The notes below the pieces were generated by a model, which saw nothing but the letters and a program-made list of their open reading frames with translations, searched no databases and was not told the origin of the DNA. A stretch of DNA of 60,948 nt from Bacillota bacterium (GTDB lineage: Bacteria > Bacillota > Clostridia > Christensenellales > Aristaeellaceae). Below, in pieces: positions 54,061-60,948 of this stretch. Both the position numbers and the translations under genes were made by a program. The DNA lies in NCBI GenBank assembly GCA_023411395.1, contig JAEYOV010000026.1, forward strand, positions 1 through 60,948, given 5' to 3'. Each line of letters starts with the position of its first letter. The first letter of the stretch is position 1.

Positions 54061-54797
54061 TGCGGGACAAAATCGCCCTGGTCACGGGAGGCTCCCGGGG
54101 GATCGGCCGGGCCGTGGCCCTGCGCCTTGCCAAGGAAGGTGCCCATGTGGCCTTCCTTTACGCCGGAAACGAGGAAGCGGCGCAAAAAACACTGGACGAT
54201 ATCCTTGCCCTTCAAGGAAAAGCCATGGCGCTGAAATGCGACATTTCCAGCCTTTCTGCCGTTCAGGAAGCCTTCGCCCGCGTAAAGCAGGAATGGGGCA
54301 CGGTGGATATCCTCATCAACAACGCCGGCATCACCATGGACGGGCTAACGCCCAGGATGACGCAGGAAGCCTTCGACCGGGTGATACAGGTAAACCTGAA
54401 TGGCGCGTTCTACGCGATACGCACCGCCTACGGCGATTTGCTGCGCAAGCGGTGGGGCCGTATCGTCAACATCTCCTCCGTATCCGGGCTGATGGGCAAT
54501 CCCGGACAGGCCAACTATTCCGCCGCCAAGGCGGGACTTATCGGCCTTACCAAAACCATTGCCAAGGAGCTCGCGGCCAGGAACATCACCTGCAACGCGG
54601 TGGCACCCGGCTTCATCGAAACGGACATGACGGAAAAAATGGGCAGAGAACTCATAGAAAAAGCAGTACAGGCAGTTCCCGCAAAGCGCATGGGCACCGC
54701 CGAAGAAATCGCCGCAGCGGTGGCCTTCCTTTGCGGAGAAGAGGCAGGATACATCACAGGCGCCGTTTTACAAGTGGACGGCGGACTGTACATGTGA
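54060..54797 (+). CDS. fabG: 3-oxoacyl-ACP reductase
   Basis: NADPH-dependent SDR of 245 residues that reduces beta-ketoacyl-ACP. TGGSRGIG, NNAGITMDGL and the catalytic Ser with YSAAKAG are intact, and the C-terminus GAVLQVDGGLYM is typical of FabG. ATG at 54060 shares one base with the fabD stop; the longer open frame is a read-through of fabD in another frame. Confidence 0.94.
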   Translation: MRDKIALVTGGSRGIGRAVALRLAKEGAHVAFLYAGNEEAAQKTLDDILALQGKAMALKCDISSLSAVQEAFARVKQEWGTVDILINNAGITMDGLTPRMTQEAFDRVIQVNLNGAFYAIRTAYGDLLRKRWGRIVNISSVSGLMGNPGQANYSAAKAGLIGLTKTIAKELAARNITCNAVAPGFIETDMTEKMGRELIEKAVQAVPAKRMGTAEEIAAAVAFLCGEEAGYITGAVLQVDGGLYM

Positions 54798-54807
54798 GGT
54801 GAAAGCC

Positions 54808-56043
54808 ATGAAGCGCGTATTTGTCACGGGACTGGGCGTAATATCCCCCGTAGGGAACAGTATTTCATCATTTTGGACTCATTTGACTTCCGGCGTATGC
54901 GGCGTTGGCCCCATCACCCGTTTTGACACGGCAAACCTCAAAGCGAAAGTGGCGGCAGAGGTCAAGGATTTTGATCCCCAGGCCTATGGCATGGATGCAT
55001 ACGCCGCCAGAAGGCTGGACCTGTACGCTCAGTACGCCATAGCGGCTGCCGTGCAGGCCATGGAAGACAGCAAGTTTGAAAACACCGATCCCTGGCGGTT
55101 TGGCGTGTATGTAGGCAGCGGCATCGGGGGTATGCACACCTTTTCCACGGAGTGCGAAAAGCTGCTGACCCGTGGCCCGGACCGCGTCTCCCCCTTCTTC
55201 ATCCCCATGATGATCGGGAATATGGCCGCCGGAAACATCGCCATCCGCTTTGGCGCCCAGGGGCCCTGCCTGCCGGTGGTGACGGCCTGCGCCACCTCCA
55301 CCCACGCCATTGGCGAGGCGTACCGCGCCATCCGCCACGGTTATGCAGACGCCATCCTGGCCGGCGGATCGGAGGCGGCCATCGAACCCTTGGCCGTCGC
55401 CGGATTCACAAGCTGCAAGGCACTAAGCGAGGAGCCGGACCCGAACCTTGCCAGCCTGCCCTTTGATTCGCGGCGCAAGGGCTTCGTCATGGGCGAAGGC
55501 GCCGGCATCCTTCTTTTGGAGGAAGCGGAGCACGCCATCGCGCGCAACGCGCCCATCTATGGCGAAATCGTGGGCTACGGCAACACCTGCGACGCCAACC
55601 ATATCACGGCGCCCCACCCCGAAGGCCTGGGCGCGGCCAAGGCCATCCAAATGGCATTGGACGAAGCGGGCGGCACCGAGCGCTGCGGACGGGTATACAT
55701 CAACGCCCACGGCACAGGCACACCGCCCAATGACAAGATCGAGACCCTGGCCATCAAACTGGCGTTGGGCGAGGAAAAGGCCAGGCAATCCCTGGTCAGC
55801 TCTACCAAGGGCGCCACGGGCCACATGCTGGGCGCGGCGGGAGCGGCGGAATTGATCGCGTCCTTGCTGGCCGTAAAGACGGGCGTTGTCCCCCCCACCC
55901 TGCACCTTGACGCGCCCGATCCGGAATGCGACCTTGATTACGTCCCCCATCACGCGCGCAATTGGCAGCCGGATACAGCCCTTTCCATCTCCCTGGGTTT
56001 TGGCGGCCATAACAGCGCGCTCGCCGTGAGGTCAGTGAAATGA
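54808..56043 (+). CDS. fabF: Beta-ketoacyl-ACP synthase II
   Basis: Elongating condensing enzyme of 411 residues. Cys in VTACATSTHAIGEAY and the two histidines in NAHGTGTPPND and KGATGHMLGAAG form the Cys-His-His triad. ATG at 54808 follows GAGGTG with 6-nt spacing; the GTG three codons earlier lies within that site. It ends with an ATGA overlap into accB. Confidence 0.94.
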   Translation: MKRVFVTGLGVISPVGNSISSFWTHLTSGVCGVGPITRFDTANLKAKVAAEVKDFDPQAYGMDAYAARRLDLYAQYAIAAAVQAMEDSKFENTDPWRFGVYVGSGIGGMHTFSTECEKLLTRGPDRVSPFFIPMMIGNMAAGNIAIRFGAQGPCLPVVTACATSTHAIGEAYRAIRHGYADAILAGGSEAAIEPLAVAGFTSCKALSEEPDPNLASLPFDSRRKGFVMGEGAGILLLEEAEHAIARNAPIYGEIVGYGNTCDANHITAPHPEGLGAAKAIQMALDEAGGTERCGRVYINAHGTGTPPNDKIETLAIKLALGEEKARQSLVSSTKGATGHMLGAAGAAELIASLLAVKTGVVPPTLHLDAPDPECDLDYVPHHARNWQPDTALSISLGFGGHNSALAVRSVK

Positions 56044-56492
56044 ACATGAAACAGTTGAGGGAACTGGTCCGCCTTTTTTCCCAGCACGGCCTGACGCGCC
56101 TGGAGGTGGCGGAGGGAGAGACCCGTATTCTTTTGGCCCGGGAGGCTCCCGCCTTCCATCCGGCGCAGCAGTCTCCCGCCCCCCTGGCCGCACAACAACC
56201 CGCTTCGGAAAAGCCGGCGGCGGGCAAGATCACCGACCCAGGTCCCGACTTCAATCAGATCCACGAGGTGAAATCACCCATGGTGGGCGTGTTCTACGCC
56301 GCGCCCGAGCCCGGGGCCGCCCCCTTTGTCAAGGTGGGCGACCGTGTGAAAAAGGGCGATGTGCTGTGCATTGTGGAAGCCATGAAACTCAATAACGAAA
56401 TCACCGCCGACAAGGATGGCGAAGTGGTGGATATCTGCGTGCAAAATGGCAGCGTGGTGGAATACGGGCAGACGCTCTTCAAACTATTTTGA
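56040..56492 (+). CDS. accB: Biotin carboxyl carrier protein of acetyl-CoA carboxylase
   Basis: 150-residue carrier protein. The biotinylated lysine is Lys116 in VEAMKLNNE. A proline/alanine-rich linker (residues ~38-62) joins the N-terminal helix to the biotinyl domain. It carries CO2 from AccC to the AccAD transferase. Its ATG overlaps the fabF stop. Confidence 0.93.
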   Translation: MNMKQLRELVRLFSQHGLTRLEVAEGETRILLAREAPAFHPAQQSPAPLAAQQPASEKPAAGKITDPGPDFNQIHEVKSPMVGVFYAAPEPGAAPFVKVGDRVKKGDVLCIVEAMKLNNEITADKDGEVVDICVQNGSVVEYGQTLFKLF

Positions 56493-56504
56493 CCGGGGGA
56501 TATC

Positions 56505-56918
56505 ATGAACCGCGACGAGATCAAAACTTTTCTGCCCCACCGGGAGCCGATGCTCCTGCTGGATGAAGCGGACCTGGACGAAAACGGAAACGCCCTGGGG
56601 CAATACACCGTACGGGGTGACGAATGGTTCCTGCAGGGCCATTTCCCCGGCAACCCGGTGGTGCCCGGCGTGGTGCTGTGCGAGATCATCGCCCAGACGG
56701 CGGGCGTATTGCTCCGGGATCAACTGGCGGGCAAGACCACCCTGTATGCCGGTATGGACAGCGTGCGCTTCCGGCGCATGGTCCGCCCCGGTGATACGGT
56801 CAGGGTAACATGCCGCATCACGCGCCAGAAAGCCAACGTATATGTGGTTGCCGGCGAGGCGGCCGTTTCGGGTACCCCATGTGCCAGCGGCATGTTTACC
56901 CTTATGCTGGCCGGATGA
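56505..56918 (+). CDS. fabZ: 3-hydroxyacyl-ACP dehydratase
   Basis: Hot-dog fold dehydratase of 137 residues. The catalytic histidine lies in GHFPGNPVVPGV and the glutamate in LCEIIAQTAGVL. IKTFLPHREPMLLLDEA is the usual beginning. It removes water from beta-hydroxyacyl-ACP in each cycle. It lies between accB and accC, as in other Firmicute fab operons. Confidence 0.93.
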   Translation: MNRDEIKTFLPHREPMLLLDEADLDENGNALGQYTVRGDEWFLQGHFPGNPVVPGVVLCEIIAQTAGVLLRDQLAGKTTLYAGMDSVRFRRMVRPGDTVRVTCRITRQKANVYVVAGEAAVSGTPCASGMFTLMLAG

Positions 56919-56931
56919 ACGGAGGGAACGA

Positions 56932-58260
56932 ATGTTTCCGAAAATCCTCATTGCCAACCGGGGCGAGATCGCGGTGCGCATTATGCGGGCCTGCAAGGAA
57001 ATGGGCATTCTGACCGTAGCCGTTTTCTCCGAAGCGGACCGGGATGCCCTGCATGTTTCCATGGCCGACGAAAGCTACTGCATCGGCAGCCCGCAGGCCA
57101 CAAACAGCTATTTGAACCAGAAAGCCATCCTGTCGGCAGCTATATTGAGCGGCGCCCAGGCCATACATCCGGGATACGGCTTTTTGTCTGAAAACGCATC
57201 CTTCGCCGAGCTGTGTGAAAAGCACGGCGTAAAATTCATAGGCCCCGCTGCCCGCGTGATCCGCGCCATGGGTGACAAGGACGAAGCCAAGCGCACCATG
57301 GCAAATCTTGGCGTGCCCACAATTCCCGGATGCGATCTGATCAAGGACGCGCAGGAAGCGAAAAAAGCCGCCGAAAGAATCGGCTTCCCCCTTCTTTTGA
57401 AGGCCCGGGCCGGAGGCGGCGGCCGTGGCATCCGCCTTGTGGACCGGCTGGAGGATGTGGAAGGTGCCTATCGCGCCGCTTCCCAGGAGGCGCAGGCCTC
57501 TTTTTCCGACGGCGGCGTGTACATGGAAAAATTCCTTCAGCACGTAAAGCACGTGGAGATGCAGATCCTTTGCGACCAAAAGGGCCACGCCGTATGTTTG
57601 GGCGAACGGGACTGCTCCATGCAGCGGCGCAACCAGAAGCTCATTGAGGAAAGCCCCTGCGCCCTGATCTCCCCCGAACTTCGTGCGCGGATGATGGAAA
57701 CGGCGGCGCGGGCTGCCTCCGCCGTGGGCTATGAAGGCTGCGGCACGCTGGAATTTTTGCTGGATCAGGACAAGAACTTTTATTTCATGGAAATGAATAC
57801 CCGCCTGCAGGTAGAGCATCCGGTCACGGAAATGGTTACGGGCGTCGATCTGGTCAAGTGGCAGATCCGCGTGGCCGCGGGGATGGAGCTTCCCTTCACC
57901 CAGGCGGACATTGCCGTTGCGGGCCACGCCATCGAATGCCGCATCAACGCGGAAGACCCGCAGGCGAATTTCCGCCCGAGCTGCGGTCAGGTGACGCTGT
58001 TGCACATCCCCGGCGGCCCCTGGGTGCGCTTTGACACGGCGCTGTACCAGGGCTATTTCGTACCGCCCTATTATGATTCCATGGTGGGCAAGCTCATCGT
58101 CTATGCGCCCACCAGGCAGGAGGCCATCCGAAAAATGCAGGCCGCGCTGTGCGAGACGGTGATCGAGGGCATCGAGCACACCGGCAGCTTCCAGGCGGAC
58201 CTCATCAATGAGCCCGCTTTTATGAACGGAAGCTACGCCACGGATTTTTTGAGGAGGTGA
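56932..58260 (+). CDS. accC: Biotin carboxylase
   Basis: ATP-grasp biotin carboxylase of 442 residues. KILIANRGEIAVRIMRACKE opens the biotin-carboxylase N-domain, the glycine-rich loop ARAGGGGRGIRLV binds ATP, and MEMNTRLQVEHPVTEMVTG holds the catalytic and metal residues. ATG at 56932 has GGAGGG upstream. It charges AccB with CO2 as the first half-reaction of acetyl-CoA carboxylase. Confidence 0.94.
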   Translation: MFPKILIANRGEIAVRIMRACKEMGILTVAVFSEADRDALHVSMADESYCIGSPQATNSYLNQKAILSAAILSGAQAIHPGYGFLSENASFAELCEKHGVKFIGPAARVIRAMGDKDEAKRTMANLGVPTIPGCDLIKDAQEAKKAAERIGFPLLLKARAGGGGRGIRLVDRLEDVEGAYRAASQEAQASFSDGGVYMEKFLQHVKHVEMQILCDQKGHAVCLGERDCSMQRRNQKLIEESPCALISPELRARMMETAARAASAVGYEGCGTLEFLLDQDKNFYFMEMNTRLQVEHPVTEMVTGVDLVKWQIRVAAGMELPFTQADIAVAGHAIECRINAEDPQANFRPSCGQVTLLHIPGGPWVRFDTALYQGYFVPPYYDSMVGKLIVYAPTRQEAIRKMQAALCETVIEGIEHTGSFQADLINEPAFMNGSYATDFLRR

Positions 58261-58269
58261 GGCTGAAGC

Positions 58270-59127
58270 ATGCTGGCAAAAAGCTTGTTCCGCAAGCCGA
58301 AAAACGAACTGGAAAACCAGGGGCAGGCTGCGGCGCAGGACAAGGGCGTTCCCTGTCCCGGCTGCAAACGCCAAATTCCCTCCCAGGAGCTGAATGACAA
58401 CCTGCTGGTCTGCTCCCGCTGCGGCCATCACCTGCGCATGAGCGCCCGCCAGCGCATCCACCTGCTTTGCGACGAGGGCAGCTTTGCGGAAATGGATGCC
58501 GGCCTCACCTGCGGAAATATTCTAGGCTTTCCCAATTATGAAGAAAAGCTGGAAAAGGCCGTAAGGGAAAGCGGCGAAAAGGAAGGCGTCATCACGGGCA
58601 CGGCGGCCATCGGCGGATTCGGCTGCTGCTTTTTCGCCATGGAGCCAAACTTCATGATGGGCTCCATGGGCACCGTCGTGGGAGAAAAGCTGGCCCGGCT
58701 GTTTGAATACGCAACGGAAAATCACCTGCCTGTCATCGGCTGCACCGTATCGGGAGGCGCCAGGATGCAGGAAGGGATTCTATCGCTGATGCAGATGGCG
58801 AAAGTATCCGGGGCCGTCCGCCGCCACAGCGACGCGGGCAACCTGTATATCGCACTTTTGACGGACCCCACCAGCGGCGGCGTCACCGCCAGCTTCGCCA
58901 TGGAGGCGGACATAATCCTGTCCGAGCCGGGGGCGTTTATTGGCTTTGCCGGCCCCAGGGTGATTGAGCAGACGATCCGCCAAAAGCTGCCGGAGGGCTT
59001 TCAAAGGGCCGAATTCCAGCTGAAAAAGGGTTTTGTGGACCACATTGCCTTAAGGAAAACGCAAAAGGACCTGCTTACACAACTGCTGAACATGCATGGG
59101 GGGAGGGCTGCACATGCCGGCCTATGA
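58270..59127 (+). CDS. accD: Acetyl-CoA carboxylase carboxyltransferase beta subunit
   Basis: 285-residue carboxyltransferase subunit. The N-terminal zinc ribbon has Cys29, Cys32, Cys48 and Cys51. The crotonase-like core shows GGARMQEGILSLMQMAK and PTSGGVTASFAMEADII. Together with AccA it transfers CO2 from biotin to acetyl-CoA, giving malonyl-CoA. It overlaps accA by 14 bp. Confidence 0.94.
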   Translation: MLAKSLFRKPKNELENQGQAAAQDKGVPCPGCKRQIPSQELNDNLLVCSRCGHHLRMSARQRIHLLCDEGSFAEMDAGLTCGNILGFPNYEEKLEKAVRESGEKEGVITGTAAIGGFGCCFFAMEPNFMMGSMGTVVGEKLARLFEYATENHLPVIGCTVSGGARMQEGILSLMQMAKVSGAVRRHSDAGNLYIALLTDPTSGGVTASFAMEADIILSEPGAFIGFAGPRVIEQTIRQKLPEGFQRAEFQLKKGFVDHIALRKTQKDLLTQLLNMHGGRAAHAGL

Positions 59128-59893
59128 AAAAGTGCAGGCAGCCCGGGCCAAAGGCCGTCCCACCGCCATGCAGTTCATCCGGTCCATTTTCTCAGGCTTT
59201 ATCGAGCTGCACGGCGACCGGCGCTTTGCCGACGACGGAGCGGTGGTGGCGGGCATCGCCTTTTTGAAGGACCGCCCCGTTACCGTGATCGGCCTGGAGA
59301 AGGGCGTCGACACGGCGGAAAAGGTGCTAAGGAATTTTGGCGCCGCCAACCCGGAGGGTTACCGCAAGGCGCTTCGGCAAATGAAGCTGGCTGAAAAGTT
59401 CCGCCGCCCGGTGATCTGCTTTGTGGATACCTCCGGCGCCGCCTGCGGCCTGGGAGCCGAGGAACGCGGCCAGGGCCTGGCCATCGCGGAAAACCTGATG
59501 GAGATGATGGCCCTGACCGTGCCCGTCATCGCCATTGTCATCGGCGAGGGCGGCAGCGGCGGCGCGCTGGCGCTGGCGGTGGCCAACCAGGTATGGATGC
59601 TGGAAAACGCGGTCTATTCCGTGATTTCCCCGGAGGGGGCCGCCAGCATCCTGTGGAAGGATGCCAAGAAGACAAAGGAAGCCAGCGAGGCGCTGAAGCT
59701 GACGGCGGAGGATTTGCTTTCCCTTGGCGTTATCGAACGCATTTTCCCCGAGCCGAATGACTTTGCCCCTCTGTATGAAGAAATCAAAGACGCGCTGGCA
59801 ACGGCGCTGAAGGAATATGAAAGCCTGGATGGCCCGGCCATCGCGGCCTTAAGATACAATAAATTCAGGAGCATCGGGGGGCAGCCGTTATGA
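59114..59893 (+). CDS. accA: Acetyl-CoA carboxylase carboxyltransferase alpha subunit
   Basis: 259-residue alpha subunit, the short Firmicute form. Segments FIELHGDRRFADDGAVVAG, GAANPEGYRKALR, FVDTSGAACGLGAEERGQG and GEGGSGGALALAVANQVWMLENAVYSVISPEG are strongly conserved. ATG at 59114 has GGGAGG in front and lies inside the accD end. The last codon overlaps the DegV gene start (ATGA). Confidence 0.94.
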   Translation: MPAYEKVQAARAKGRPTAMQFIRSIFSGFIELHGDRRFADDGAVVAGIAFLKDRPVTVIGLEKGVDTAEKVLRNFGAANPEGYRKALRQMKLAEKFRRPVICFVDTSGAACGLGAEERGQGLAIAENLMEMMALTVPVIAIVIGEGGSGGALALAVANQVWMLENAVYSVISPEGAASILWKDAKKTKEASEALKLTAEDLLSLGVIERIFPEPNDFAPLYEEIKDALATALKEYESLDGPAIAALRYNKFRSIGGQPL

Positions 59894-60711
59894 TCGTCCT
59901 GGTTACGGATTCCACCGCCTACCTGACAAGGCAGGAGGCGCAAGCCCTGGGCGTTGTGCAGGTGCCCATGAACTACTCGTATGAAGGCCGCACACTGTAC
60001 TCAGAGGGTTTTGTCGACGAGGATGATACCATGCTTTCCACAGTTGCCGGAGACGTGGCCCATTATTCCACCGCTCAGGCATCCCTGGCCGCGTTTTTAT
60101 CCACGCTGGAGGACATCGTGGCAGAGGGCAACCAGGCCATCGTCATCACCATTTCCTCCCGCTTGAGCGGCACCTGTGCCAACGCCCGCAAGGCGGCCCA
60201 GGAGCTGGGCGGCGATAAGGTGGTTGTGGTGGATTCCAAAACCACAGCCGGGGCCTTGTACCTGCTTCTCAGCAAGGCCCGGGAATGGATCGACGCCGGG
60301 TTATCCCTGTCCGAGGTTGTGGCAAATATTCGGGAAGCCCGGGATAAGACGCGCACCTACTTTTCGGTGGAGGACATGGAGCCCCTGCGCAGAAGCGGCA
60401 GGCTGGGCTTTGTCCGGCTTTCGGTATCCACCATTTTAAACATCCGCCCCATATTGAAGCTCACCTCCGGCGGCATCAATACCTTCGGCCTGGCCAGAGG
60501 CCACCATGAGCAGCTGCGCCTTTTGGAGGATGCGGTAGCCAATTACCACACTCCGGTGGTGGTTCAGCATTGCCGTGCGGATAATATGGCAAACCAATTG
60601 GCCCAGCATCTTCGCGACCGGGGCGTCCCCGTGATTCAGCGCCTTTTGGGCCCGGTACTGACCATCCACCTGGGCAGCGGATGTTTGTCCGTGGCGTGGA
60701 TTGAGGCGTAA
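59890..60711 (+). CDS. DegV/FakB-type fatty acid-binding protein
   Basis: DegV family protein of 273 residues. The fatty-acid site motifs are present: VTDSTAYL at the N-terminus, ISSRLSGTCANARKA (Ser in the SSxxSGTxxxA motif) and the arginine-containing DMEPLRRSGRLG. In characterised species FakB presents bound fatty acids to the kinase FakA for incorporation into phospholipid. The start overlaps the accA stop, so it is translated as part of the fatty-acid synthesis operon, linking exogenous or recycled fatty acids to synthesis. FakA is not in the window. Confidence 0.87.
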   Translation: MIVLVTDSTAYLTRQEAQALGVVQVPMNYSYEGRTLYSEGFVDEDDTMLSTVAGDVAHYSTAQASLAAFLSTLEDIVAEGNQAIVITISSRLSGTCANARKAAQELGGDKVVVVDSKTTAGALYLLLSKAREWIDAGLSLSEVVANIREARDKTRTYFSVEDMEPLRRSGRLGFVRLSVSTILNIRPILKLTSGGINTFGLARGHHEQLRLLEDAVANYHTPVVVQHCRADNMANQLAQHLRDRGVPVIQRLLGPVLTIHLGSGCLSVAWIEA

Positions 60712-60716
60712 CCGCT

Positions 60717-60877
60717 TCGAAAAAATGACGAAGTCATTTTTTCGATCTCGCACTTTTCCTCTGCGAGCTTCGCTCGCGGACGATGAAAAGTGTAAGGAAG
60801 GCTTGCTCCGCAAGCGACCCGCGCGCCCGGCAAAGCCGGGCGACACGATTACAATTGAAGGGGCCCTGCCCCTTCAA
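60717..60877 (+). repeat. Array of five hairpins at the end of the fab-acc operon
   Basis: Five stems in 161 bp: TCGAAAAAATGAC/GTCATTTTTTCGA (60717-60745, perfect 13 bp, GAA loop); CACTTTTC/GAAAAGTG (60751-60792) enclosing GCGAGC/GCTCGC; GCTTGC/GCAAGC (60801-60815); CGCCCGGC/GCCGGGCG (60824-60842); and TTGAAGGGGC/GCCCCTTCAA (60855-60877). The first, with its T-run, probably terminates the operon. It is comparable in design to 16303-16498. Nothing else is seen to the window end. Confidence 0.7.
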
Positions 60878-60948
60878 TGCATCCCCGGTAAACTGTCTCT
60901 ATATGTCTACAGTCTGATGCGGAGAGGGACGCTTTTAAGAAAGCGTCC

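Noticed and set aside
56902..58461. 519-residue minus-strand open frame
   Set aside because: Antisense to accC and the start of accD; a shadow of highly biased codon use.

Overview
The window reads as a GC-rich, spore-forming Firmicute of the class Clostridia. Evidence: SpoIIID next to an MreB/Mbl protein, consensus sigma-A promoters (TTGACA-17-TATAAT), AGGAGG-type ribosome binding sites, an EcfA1-EcfA2-EcfT transporter core, YtcP/LplB-type sugar importers, and a Gram-positive fab-acc operon with FabT, FabK and FabH. I cannot place it to genus. No rRNA, tRNA, CRISPR array, prophage or plasmid module was seen.

Layout. (1) 113-6572: a sugar locus with a 5'-truncated GH66 dextranase-type gene, a CUT1 importer (binding protein plus two permeases, no ATPase) and a six-hairpin glycosidase. 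(2) 7006-18069: an oligogalacturonate (pectin) locus with two AraC regulators, KduI, a gluconate-5-dehydrogenase/KduD-type SDR, a DUF6054-like protein, a second CUT1 importer, oligogalacturonate lyase (PL22) and KdgF. It would import pectin oligomers, cleave them to unsaturated monouronates and isomerise and reduce these toward 2-keto-3-deoxygluconate. KDG kinase and aldolase are not in the window. (3) 18474-19909: mreB/mbl and spoIIID, with a good sigma-E promoter. (4) 20097-20675: a REP-associated tyrosine transposase (RAYT) surrounded by its palindromes. (5) 20859-24116 (minus): ecfA1-ecfA2-ecfT-truA. (6) 24312-25842: a PadR regulator and a BtrH_N-type protein behind a palindromic operator. 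(7) 25823-32985 (minus): a polyamine operon with AdoMet decarboxylase, arginine/lysine-type decarboxylase, spermidine synthase, agmatinase, carboxynorspermidine-synthase-type dehydrogenase and carboxynorspermidine decarboxylase. It is preceded by a ~380-nt structured leader ending in an intrinsic terminator. (8) 33523-37355: single genes, namely a double-CCG Fe-S protein, an alpha/beta hydrolase, a YkvA protein and an AT-rich HEPN-like orphan. (9) 37485-43926 (minus): gltB-gltD. (10) 44171-50091: an AraC regulator divergent from a GH2 beta-galactosidase, then a WYL regulator with a flavin reductase-like protein. (11) 50470-60711: a fatty-acid synthesis operon, fabT-fabH-acpP-fabK-fabD-fabG-fabF-accB-fabZ-accC-accD-accA plus a DegV/FakB gene.

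The intergenic DNA is full of structured repeats of several kinds: REPIN-like palindromes (GGGGCGA...TCGCCC), a stem-loop repeat in short (~65 bp) and long (~165 bp) forms, double-hairpin elements (CCAAAGGG.../CCAGGGG...), and arrays of five consecutive hairpins at operon ends. The most interesting unexplained element is the speD leader at 33008-33364: strong promoter, multi-stem RNA, terminator directly before the ribosome binding site. It looks like an uncatalogued attenuator or riboswitch of polyamine synthesis.
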